Shown here one piece after another: positions 16,949 to 23,171 of a stretch of 23,171 nt of DNA (position 1 is the stretch's first letter; each line of letters begins with the position of its first letter). Both the position numbers and the translations under genes were made by a program. The notes under the pieces are model-generated. The model was given only the letters and a program-made list of their open reading frames with translations, did not search any database and was not told where the DNA came from. The stretch spans positions 1 through 23,171 of the IMG/VR virus record IMGVR_UViG_3300046007_000896; one strand, written 5' to 3'. This DNA is from a virus.

Positions 16949-18150
16949 CAGACAGGCATCAAACCACGAGCTAATCCCGTGTCTTCGCCTCTATCCGCCG
17001 TCTTACGTGCCTCATGCGCCTGCTTCATTAAATCGTACAGCCGCTGAGAGCCACCCATTTCTTGCACTTGATTACGCGGGATTATCACCTCATCCCGGGC
17101 AACTCTAGCTTCCTGTACCCCGCCTATATTGGCGCGAACAGAGTCACTAACTCCATCCCCAGCGCCTTCTACGGGAATCCCACCCATACGGGACAAAATC
17201 TCTTTACCAGCATTACTGCTACCGTTACCTATTTCAGATACCGTGCGGGCGTCCAGCACAAAGTCACCATCTTTCATGCCTATTTCACCACCCTGCGCTG
17301 CAGTCAAACCACGGAGAGTATCGGACAGGCTGGCTCTGGGACGGAAGTATTGGAACTCCGAAGTATCTTCCATAGGAGCATTTTGTCCCCTAAATACAAC
17401 ATCTCGTTGGTACTGCGGCTGGTATGCAGCAATATATTCTGCCGTGCGGTCGGGGGGCAGACCGGGGAAATTTTGTGCTTTTGGTTGGTTGAAAGCGCCT
17501 AGACCACTAAGAACTCCTACACCCGCAGCGTAAGGGGCGGCTTTACTTAAAAATCCCCCAGAAGGTAACCCCTCACGAGCCGCACCAGTAAAACCCGTTG
17601 TAAATTTAGTAAGAGGGGACGCAATATCGCCAGTAGTAGTTGACAAGGCTTGTTGCACAGCAGGGCTTAGAGAGTGTCTTCCGGCTTCTTTGCCTATTTG
17701 AGCGTTCATAGCCTTTGATACATTTGGAGACACCATCGTTCCTCTGCCTGCTATAGACGTAGTATCCGCCATAGCTGCCTGTACGCCACCGGTCAAACTA
17801 GCCCCACCATAGGCCCCTAATCCAGCTTTCAACCCAGAACCAAGCGCATCTCCTAATCCTTTGCCTTTAGCTAAACCTATGCCTGTTGACCCTAGCCCTG
17901 TAAGCGCCGCTGCTCCCAAAGGCTGCATACCGGGAATCATCATTAAAGCCGCCCCCGCAATCATAGGCAGTAAGCTCTTCAAGAACCCTGCTTCGGGTAA
18001 GCCCGTTTCCGGGTTAATCGTCAGAGACCCGCCATGCGCCAAAGCAATAGCTTGTAGCCCCTTAACCTCGCCCGGGGTCATGTGGATAAGCATAGTATCC
18101 TCGTCTCTACCTTTGGACTGGACTATTTTGGCTATGTCTTTCGTGTTCAT
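16948..18150 (-). CDS. Gly/Ala-rich phage virion-associated protein of unknown function
   Basis: 400 residues. N-terminal MLIHMTPGEVKGLQAIALAHGG (about 20-41) and NPETGLPEAG are followed by a hydrophobic stretch (about 56-88: LKSLLPMIAGAALMMIPGM) and a glycine-zipper-like region (about 85-120), suggesting membrane contact. The C-terminal third has AAQGGEIGMKDGDFVLDART (about 283-302) and DEVIIPRNQVQEMGG, shared in style with the 1058-residue protein. I have seen this layout in marine podovirus proteins annotated only as structural or hypothetical. Start supported by AGGATG seven bases upstream; stop overlaps the GNAT-like start by one base. An internal-virion role is plausible, not shown. Confidence 0.7.
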   Translation of the reverse strand: MNTKDIAKIVQSKGRDEDTMLIHMTPGEVKGLQAIALAHGGSLTINPETGLPEAGFLKSLLPMIAGAALMMIPGMQPLGAAALTGLGSTGIGLAKGKGLGDALGSGLKAGLGAYGGASLTGGVQAAMADTTSIAGRGTMVSPNVSKAMNAQIGKEAGRHSLSPAVQQALSTTTGDIASPLTKFTTGFTGAAREGLPSGGFLSKAAPYAAGVGVLSGLGAFNQPKAQNFPGLPPDRTAEYIAAYQPQYQRDVVFRGQNAPMEDTSEFQYFRPRASLSDTLRGLTAAQGGEIGMKDGDFVLDARTVSEIGNGSSNAGKEILSRMGGIPVEGAGDGVSDSVRANIGGVQEARVARDEVIIPRNQVQEMGGSQRLYDLMKQAHEARKTADRGEDTGLARGLMPV

Positions 18151-18180
18151 AAGTGGGCCATCCTAAATAGTAAGTTACGT

Positions 18181-18858
18181 TTAAACTGCCGCTGATACAA
18201 AAGTTATAGACCCTATTGCTGAAGGTATCGCAGGTCTATCGTAAGCATCTGGCGGGTCTGTCCACACATCATCATGGAACATATACACTCCGTTAACAGG
18301 CCCTGTAGGGCTGTAGGCTTTATCGGTCACCCAGTATATTTCTACTTCATCACCAACGGCAAATTCAGTTGCAACCGTAGAATACGCGCACACATAAGAA
18401 AAATCAGCCATAGACTTACGTGCGGGGATAAAAAACTGCGTCGCAGAGTTGATTACCTCTACACCATTCAGCTTTATCCATACTGTAGCATAATGAGAAG
18501 CGATGTCCGTGTTAACAAGCTGTAAGCTATAATCTATTTTGTATACGCCAGCGTAGTCTGCGGTAAACGAACCCGGAGAATTAAGGGTAAATCCAGCGCC
18601 AGAATCCAACGTACTCCAGTTAACAAGTGCAGGAACATCATCCCCGGTAGCATATTGGTCTGTGTCGTCAGAAGCCGCGATATGTGGCAAAACAAGCTGG
18701 TCGCCCCTACCCTTAAAATATTCGGCCTGTAAAGGAGTTTGCGAGTCTAAACGTCCGAAATACAACTCCAGCACCTGTATAAGCTGCCGCATGTAAATAG
18801 AATCATACGTCTGCGGGGGGATAGGTAAAGGACTAGACCTGAATTTTTCCATCGCCAT
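18181..18858 (-). CDS. beta-rich phage virion protein, possibly jelly-roll (C1q/TNF-like)
   Basis: 225 residues. The N-terminus has a short conserved helix (YMRQLIQVLELYFGRLD, about 22-38) typical of small phage head or tail decoration proteins. From about residue 65 on it is almost all beta strand with a pattern of C1q/TNF-like trimers: SPGSFTADYAGVYKIDYSLQL, HYATVWIKLNGVEV, VGDEVEIYWVTD. No enzymatic motif. It lies four bases after the tail-hub gene, with its ribosome site AGAGGT overlapping that gene's stop, so expression is coupled. Probably a trimeric surface protein of tail or capsid; fold assignment is from strand pattern only. Confidence 0.6.
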   Translation of the reverse strand: MAMEKFRSSPLPIPPQTYDSIYMRQLIQVLELYFGRLDSQTPLQAEYFKGRGDQLVLPHIAASDDTDQYATGDDVPALVNWSTLDSGAGFTLNSPGSFTADYAGVYKIDYSLQLVNTDIASHYATVWIKLNGVEVINSATQFFIPARKSMADFSYVCAYSTVATEFAVGDEVEIYWVTDKAYSPTGPVNGVYMFHDDVWTDPPDAYDRPAIPSAIGSITFVSAAV

Positions 18859-18862
18859 AGTG

Positions 18863-20785
18863 TTACCTCTGCCCGTCTTCTCTGCCGTCTAAACGTATCG
18901 TACCTAAAGACCAAGCTACTCCCAAATCTTCAGAACTTACTTTAAGCGCCATCTGCCTAGCACGAGCGCGAATGAATACTTGTTGTGTAAAAGAGTCAAC
19001 ACTGGTCTCTGTGACATTCGCGGTATCGTCGTTTGTTGTGTTAAACGTAGAACCGGGGAAGTTTCGGGTGCGTATAGTAAGTGTAACCTCCGGGTTTTCC
19101 ACCGTAGAAGACTCAAATGAAATATCGGGAATCATGCGTTTGGTTAAAATAAATTTATCCCCATCCGCGAGGTCAAAGTCATTGGATTGAATATAGGCTT
19201 CTATCGCCGCGCCATCAGCATCAGTGCCGTACTCTTGGTTGTAAAACGTACCTATCTGGGTATCGTAATCGGTGTCTACGGCCTGTGGGTACTGCCGCAA
19301 AGGAGAGTCAATCCATGCTGTGCGGTTAATTGAGCCAAAATACCATATGTTTTCGCCGTAATTATAAATCACATAGCGGTCTACCGTTGCGCTTGTAGCA
19401 CTGGGGTAGAACCACCAAACCTCGTTAAACGCTTCGTTTGTGCCAGATATAATCTGGTCTGCCTGCGTAGTATTCATGTTACCAAATACATACTTCCTGA
19501 CCGTACACGGCAGGGTATCCACACGGCCAGAATAGACATAGAACTTATCTATGCCCATCCAATATGTAATGTTGTTAGCAGTCACTACCACGCGAGGCGA
19601 CATAATAGATATGTTGTCAGCGTATTCCTGCAACGAAAACACATCGGTAGTACCCAAAAACTGCAAAGAACTTAAACTGGCATCTGTCCAAACAAGTATC
19701 TCCTGTCTGGTTGGCATTGCGCAAACAATTCTGGAGCCTCGTGAAACCCTCAAAAACCCTGCTGAGTTCGTTACCAACGGTTCCCACTGCCCCGGGTTAT
19801 CTTGGTCTGCCCAACGAATCAACAAGGGGTCGAAATCAGCACTCGAAGTAGAGCCATACGGAACCGCACCAAAAGCAAGTAGGTGTTTATCGTTCTGGGA
19901 TAATAAAAGCTGCCCAACCACAATAGGCACGTCATTGGAGTCGTACCCCTGAGCCGTAGCGTAAGCTTGAAGAGTAATAGCTCGGGTAGCCAGTGCCGTT
20001 GAGGGGTCATCCGTTGTACCACGTTCCCAATAATAAGGCGCACCGTTGCGTATGTTCATAGCCAAGTCATTATCGAAATTGGCAAACCACCAATCCCGTT
20101 GCGCTATGAATACACCGGATGTAGCGCCTGAACCCTCGCCCCAACCCAAGCGCCCCCAACCACCAGTACCCCACCCATAGCCAAAATACCCATTAGCCGC
20201 GCCTATACTAATTTCATACGCGCCCACGACCGCCGCCCCGCCATTACCCGTGTCGCTGGCATTTGCTGTAACAGTAACCCCGCTCGTGTTTTTAGCTGTT
20301 ATGGTGTATGAATTGGCGTTAATGATTGTAGCTATTTCATAGTTTTGGTTTAAAACCGCCGCCGTTATGTTACCCCCCAAAGACACCGCCCCGGAGTAAG
20401 TAACAAAATCTCCTGCGATTGCGCCGTGCGCGTTATCGGTAACCGTTAAAGTGGATGAGCCATTAGTAGCAGCAAAAGTAACTTCCCCCGCAGCTGTGGT
20501 CGTTCTTAGAGGAGTGATGTCGTATAACGTACCACCACCCTCGATATATACCTTTTTATTCGTGCCCAACGCGCAGAAATTGTCATTATAGGTAGTAATC
20601 CATCCCCACATCTGACGACAAGTGCCTAGTATTTGAGCCGTGGTGTAAGAAGCCCAACCACCTATCTTTTGCGCGAAACCGCTGAAAAAGCGTACCTTTT
20701 CAGTCTCCCACCAGCCGCCTTCGCCAGTGTAGTTGGTCTGGTCTCTGTTTACTCCCGAACGAAACTCAAGTTTTATAAATGGCAT
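18863..20785 (-). CDS. tail hub / packaged-DNA stabilisation protein (P22 gp10-like)
   Basis: 640 residues. The N-terminus, [19 protein letters not shown] then GGWWETEKVRFFSGFAQKIGGW, is the recognisable start of a widespread phage structural family related to the P22 gp10 stabilisation protein (Phage_stabilise-like), which closes the portal channel and forms the tail nozzle. The rest is beta-rich with repeated Trp, Tyr and Gly motifs suggestive of a propeller-like body, e.g. QMWGWITTYNDNFCALGTN, ILVWTDASLSSLQF and YWMGIDKFYVYSG. An inserted Thr/Ala-rich beta domain lies at about 100-195 (ITAAVLNQNYEIATI, an Ig-like or hub-surface domain). Its ATG 20785 overlaps the endolysin stop (TGATG). 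Family call moderately firm; a T7 gp12-like nozzle is the alternative. Confidence 0.7.
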   Translation of the reverse strand: MPFIKLEFRSGVNRDQTNYTGEGGWWETEKVRFFSGFAQKIGGWASYTTAQILGTCRQMWGWITTYNDNFCALGTNKKVYIEGGGTLYDITPLRTTTAAGEVTFAATNGSSTLTVTDNAHGAIAGDFVTYSGAVSLGGNITAAVLNQNYEIATIINANSYTITAKNTSGVTVTANASDTGNGGAAVVGAYEISIGAANGYFGYGWGTGGWGRLGWGEGSGATSGVFIAQRDWWFANFDNDLAMNIRNGAPYYWERGTTDDPSTALATRAITLQAYATAQGYDSNDVPIVVGQLLLSQNDKHLLAFGAVPYGSTSSADFDPLLIRWADQDNPGQWEPLVTNSAGFLRVSRGSRIVCAMPTRQEILVWTDASLSSLQFLGTTDVFSLQEYADNISIMSPRVVVTANNITYWMGIDKFYVYSGRVDTLPCTVRKYVFGNMNTTQADQIISGTNEAFNEVWWFYPSATSATVDRYVIYNYGENIWYFGSINRTAWIDSPLRQYPQAVDTDYDTQIGTFYNQEYGTDADGAAIEAYIQSNDFDLADGDKFILTKRMIPDISFESSTVENPEVTLTIRTRNFPGSTFNTTNDDTANVTETSVDSFTQQVFIRARARQMALKVSSEDLGVAWSLGTIRLDGREDGQR

Positions 20786-21252
20786 CAGGCAACCAACCCA
20801 GTCATGTATTTAGTTTTGCCGTCTATTTTAGCGGCAGTAAGCGTCTCTTTCTTTAACTCGTTAGGGTCGTATGACACATGCACCCACCCGCTATCTGGTA
20901 CGCCGGGGATATAAAACTCAAGGATAACCTGTTTAAACTCGAGGTTGTCCCGTATCCATGTAGCCAACTCTGCGTTAGGCACCCCAGCAATCTCAATGTC
21001 TGCCGCGCAGCCGGTAATGTGGTCAGAAGTCTTGGAGCCCCTTGCCAGCAAATTGACCTCCTCGCTGCGATACCCACTATTAATCTTTACAGGCTCCCCG
21101 TAATGGTCTCGGACGGGCTGCAACACTTTCTCACACAGTAACTTCAAGTTATTCACAACTTCGTCCGAGTCTGGTTTGTTGTCAATTCCGCAATCACGCG
21201 CCAACTGACTGCGGCATAACTCGTCAAAAGTGAAGTTTTTACTTAGGTTCAT
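20785..21252 (-). CDS. M15-family D-Ala-D-Ala carboxypeptidase-like endolysin
   Basis: Cuts peptidoglycan cross-links at lysis. With start at 21252 it has 155 residues: KINSGYRS near 56-63, [10 protein letters not shown] with zinc ligands H78 and D85, and WVHVS with H125, the full M15_3 set. No signal peptide or wall-binding domain, so it needs the holin to leave the cytoplasm. I chose ATG 21252 over the in-frame ATG 21276 because AAGGGGGGAG sits directly upstream and because the ATG overlaps the HNH stop as ATGA. Its stop overlaps the start of the tail-hub gene. Confidence 0.9.
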   Translation of the reverse strand: MNLSKNFTFDELCRSQLARDCGIDNKPDSDEVVNNLKLLCEKVLQPVRDHYGEPVKINSGYRSEEVNLLARGSKTSDHITGCAADIEIAGVPNAELATWIRDNLEFKQVILEFYIPGVPDSGWVHVSYDPNELKKETLTAAKIDGKTKYMTGLVA

Positions 21253-21635
21253 TTCTCCCCCCTTTTTCCGGCCCATCTGCCTTTTTTAACCATATCTTCT
21301 GAGTTTTCTTTTGGGGTGCCAATCCATAAATGCCGAGGGTTAAAACAAAGTCTATTATCACATGAGTGGCAAACGAACTTACCGTCTGGAATTTGACCAT
21401 TAAACAATTGATAGGAATAACGATGAGTTGTAAAAACACCTGACTTTACTGACCCAAATTGACCATATCCTGTTTGTTTAAAAACAGCACCATCCCAATT
21501 CCAACATTCATTTTCGCCCCATTGTTTGTCAATGTGTGATTTAAATCTGCAATTATTTGAACACCACTTTTCCCTAGATGTTTTTGGGCTAAACAGGGAA
21601 TTACAAAACCGGCAATTTCTATCTTTGTAAATCAT
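21249..21635 (-). CDS. free-standing HNH homing-type endonuclease
   Basis: 128 residues from ATG 21635. N-terminal zinc finger with C8, C11, C25 and C29 (CRFC, CSNNC), then [28 protein letters not shown], and the HNH_3 core [20 protein letters not shown] with H90 and H102 plus N111 in [10 protein letters not shown], ending [11 protein letters not shown] longer frame starts at 21710 but lies inside the holin gene; ATG 21635 overlaps the holin stop as ATGA and is far more likely. Hand count gives about 36% G+C against about 47-52% in the two flanking lysis genes, supporting recent arrival. Sits between holin and endolysin. Target site unknown. Confidence 0.9.
   Translation of the reverse strand: MIYKDRNCRFCNSLFSPKTSREKWCSNNCRFKSHIDKQWGENECWNWDGAVFKQTGYGQFGSVKSGVFTTHRYSYQLFNGQIPDGKFVCHSCDNRLCFNPRHLWIGTPKENSEDMVKKGRWAGKRGEK
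21253..21264 (-). promoter_or_regulatory. ribosome binding site deciding the endolysin start
   Basis: AAGGGGGGAGAA immediately precedes ATG 21252 on the minus strand. It lies inside the last codons of the HNH gene and supports 21252 rather than 21276 as the endolysin start. Confidence 0.7.
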
Positions 21636-22039
21636 TTTTTCCCACGCATATCTGCCAACTTTTCTATAGTACGGCCACCAAAATATGCGAGGAAGACTAT
21701 TTGGCCCCAACTTCCTAAGAGCTGGACATAGCTTTCTTGCGCGTTATACCCAAACGCACTCATAGCAGTAAAAAGAAAATAAGCCGTGAAGATTGCTATA
21801 AGAGCCATAGGGCGTATGTTTTTGGACAGCCAAGAGTCGCTACTCATGTCGGCTTTCCAGCGATCTGTAACCGCTGCATGTTCAAGTTTGAACAGTTCTG
21901 TCTCATTAGCCATCGCAGTTAATTCGCCGTTTTGGGCGAGTTTCGCTAACTCAAGCTGCGCAGCCGCTTTTGCCTGTGGGTCTGGGATAAGTTTATCAAC
22001 CAGCTTCCCGCCAATGTTTAAAAGTGCATCAAGTACCAT
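21632..22039 (-). CDS. holin of the 3TM / GTA-holin type
   Basis: 135 residues. Matches the layout of the GTA_holin_3TM family: N-terminal helix ([19 protein letters not shown]), a long charged helix ([18 protein letters not shown], ending [19 protein letters not shown]), then hydrophobic segments at about 78-97 ([16 protein letters not shown]) and about 104-121 ([18 protein letters not shown]), and a basic end. It opens the inner membrane so the cytoplasmic peptidase can reach the wall. Start ATG 22039 has AGGGGG upstream. The stop overlaps the HNH start (ATGA), and the lysin follows that gene, so holin, HNH and lysin form one coupled cassette between fibre and tail-hub genes. Confidence 0.85.
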   Translation of the reverse strand: MVLDALLNIGGKLVDKLIPDPQAKAAAQLELAKLAQNGELTAMANETELFKLEHAAVTDRWKADMSSDSWLSKNIRPMALIAIFTAYFLFTAMSAFGYNAQESYVQLLGSWGQIVFLAYFGGRTIEKLADMRGKK

Positions 22040-22072
22040 AACGCCCCCTATGTTACGTTAATTTTTTAGTTT

Positions 22073-23171
22073 TCACTGACCTGTCAGTATCTTTTGCAAT
22101 TTTTCAACAATCAACCTACCGTTTTCGTCTGTTGTTACTGAGTTAAGTGCGGTCTCATCTTTTCTTTCACCTGTAACTTCCCAGTAAACTTCATCGGTTG
22201 AATTAATGTCTTCGCAGAAAATCTCAAGAACAGCCCCGTTTAAAATACTTTTTACCGCTGCAAAACCGCTTTCATTTTTTGTAAATCTTATGCAATTACG
22301 ATTAAGTGCTTCAAATGTGCCCTGTGTCATATTAAAACACTCGTCGATATTTATTGTTGCTCTGCCGTTTACCAATCTAACCATTTCGCTGTATTTATTA
22401 TTTATACGAGGACTTTCTATAACGGAATGAATTAGTCGGTGCGTGGGGCTTAAATTTGTTAGTGGGTGTGGTATATTAAAATTTTTCGTCCCTGTAACAT
22501 CTAAATCCCCGTCTATAGTTATTCCAGTCCATCCGTTATACCCAGTCATATACCCATCATATCTAAGGTCTGTGTATATTCCAGCAAAAGACCCGGAAGC
22601 CACGAACCCATTGTCTGCCCTAAGATTCCCCCCGGCAGTTATATCTCCGCTTGTATTAATAGTAGCCGCGTTCAAGGTACCTGTAAAAGTTGGAGAAGCA
22701 GACAGCACCACGTCCCCGGAGCCCGTAGAAGTCGTAACACCTGTACCACCCCTAGCGACCGACAAAGTACCTGTAGTCCCAGCAACTATAGGCAACCCTG
22801 TACAGTTAGTCAGAGTGCCCGAGCTGGGAGTGCCTAACGCGCCACCATTCGTTACAAAAGCGCCTGCACTACCTACGTTTACCGCCAAAGCAGTAGCTAC
22901 GTTTGTACCCAACCCACTCACACCCGTAGAAATAGGTAGCCCAGTACAACTGGTCAAAGTACCCGAAGCAGGAGTGCCAAGAGCCGGTGTAACAAGCGTA
23001 GGAGATGTAGCAAAAACCAACGCGCCCGAGCCTGTTTCGCCTGTAACCGCCGCCGCTAAATTGGCGCTTGTGGGAGTAGCCAAGAACGTAGCCACACCCG
23101 TGCCCAAACCAGACACACCCGTAGAAATAGGTAGCCCAATACAACTAGTCAAAGTACCCGAAGTGGGATCT
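22073..23171 (-). CDS. tail fibre protein, N-terminus cut by the window edge
   Basis: At least 365 residues; the frame is open through the right edge, so the TTG at 23152 is internal. The visible N-terminal part is repeats rich in Gly, Thr and Ser (SGTLTxCTGLPISTGVSG, PTLVTPALGTP) that form beta-rich shafts in many aquatic phage fibres. A C-terminal domain follows, with DITAGGNLRADNG, DLDVTGTKNFNIPHP, RLIHSVIESPRI, VRLVNGRATINID, and an end GERKDE, TDENGRLIVEKL, a pattern common to phage fibre C-termini. Receptor binding is the expected role; the virion-attachment domain is off the window. A 33-base gap to the holin gene follows. Confidence 0.85.
   Translation of the reverse strand, partial: DPTSGTLTSCIGLPISTGVSGLGTGVATFLATPTSANLAAAVTGETGSGALVFATSPTLVTPALGTPASGTLTSCTGLPISTGVSGLGTNVATALAVNVGSAGAFVTNGGALGTPSSGTLTNCTGLPIVAGTTGTLSVARGGTGVTTSTGSGDVVLSASPTFTGTLNAATINTSGDITAGGNLRADNGFVASGSFAGIYTDLRYDGYMTGYNGWTGITIDGDLDVTGTKNFNIPHPLTNLSPTHRLIHSVIESPRINNKYSEMVRLVNGRATINIDECFNMTQGTFEALNRNCIRFTKNESGFAAVKSILNGAVLEIFCEDINSTDEVYWEVTGERKDETALNSVTTDENGRLIVEKLQKILTGQ
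22075..22088. repeat. short perfect inverted repeat at the fibre gene end
   Basis: ACTGAC and GTCAGT flank two bases, spanning the end of the fibre gene. The two-base centre is too tight for a good hairpin and no T-run follows on the minus strand, so it is more like a protein-binding half-site pair than a terminator. Function unknown. Confidence 0.35.
22799..23171 (-). repeat. tail-fibre shaft repeats (65- and 48-residue units)
   Basis: Unit 1 (23137-22943, 65 codons) and unit 2 (22942-22799, 48 codons) both open with GLPISTGVSGLGT and close with a GTLTxCT motif. The near-identical DNA is 195 bases apart around 22926 and 23121. The shorter unit lacks 17 codons. The repeats continue past the window edge. 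Confidence 0.8.

Noticed and set aside
21249-21710. HNH gene starting at 21710
   Set aside because: The extra 25 residues overlap the holin end, have no family resemblance, and the ATG at 21635 forms a clean ATGA overlap.
22040-22072. Minus-strand promoter in the fibre-holin gap (TAACAT as -10)
   Set aside because: No acceptable -35 at 16-18 bases; A/T-rich bases alone are not enough.
22799-23171. CRISPR array suggested by the regular repeats at the right edge
   Set aside because: Units are long, in-frame, protein-coding and contiguous, with no unique spacers.

Overview
The window is a piece of a tailed double-stranded DNA bacteriophage genome (or prophage), most likely a podovirus-like phage of a Gram-negative, probably aquatic, bacterium. 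Evidence: a phage replication block (SNF2-type helicase, zinc-cysteine ssDNA-binding-like protein, primase-helicase fusion) faces a block of tail, internal-virion and lysis genes on the opposite strand. There is no tape-measure or sheath gene. Instead there are very long Ala/Gln/Gly-rich and polyvalent proteins of the kind that short-tailed phages package and eject. The host assignment is inference. Terminase, portal, capsid and DNA polymerase genes are not in the window and must lie beyond its ends.

Layout. Positions 1-6158 (+ strand): SNF2-like helicase (truncated by the left edge), a good sigma70-like promoter over its stop codon, a conserved phage protein with an N-terminal helix, an ssDNA-binding-like protein, a small helix-turn-helix protein, a rho-independent terminator, a 954-residue archaeo-eukaryotic-type primase fused to a DUF927-like helicase, and a 64-residue protein overlapping its end. 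Positions 6159-6253 hold a second strong terminator that closes the rightward operon. Positions 6254-23171 (- strand, transcribed right to left): tail fibre (truncated by the right edge), 3TM holin, an HNH endonuclease inserted in the lysis cassette, M15 peptidase endolysin, a P22 gp10-like tail hub/stabilisation protein, a beta-rich virion protein, a Gly/Ala-rich virion protein, a GNAT-like protein, a 1058-residue repeat-rich protein and a 2361-residue PLxRFG-type polyvalent protein. Most minus-strand junctions are 1-4 base overlaps, so this is one translationally coupled late operon. No gene-free stretch exceeds 100 bases; no tRNA, CRISPR array or insertion sequence was seen.

How it works together. 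The plus-strand genes are the early/middle DNA-replication module: primase-helicase to open and prime, SSB-like protein to cover single strands, SNF2 helicase to remodel. The minus-strand genes are late: host recognition (fibre), lysis (holin plus peptidoglycan peptidase), the tail hub, and a set of large proteins likely carried in the particle and ejected with the DNA. The most unusual features are in those large proteins: a zinc-protease-like module bracketed by copies of the same Pro-rich linker, a second HExxH module, a doubled N-terminal peptide, and four tandem 33-residue (3 x 11) helical repeats. The HNH gene joined by ATGA overlaps to both lysis genes is also notable.
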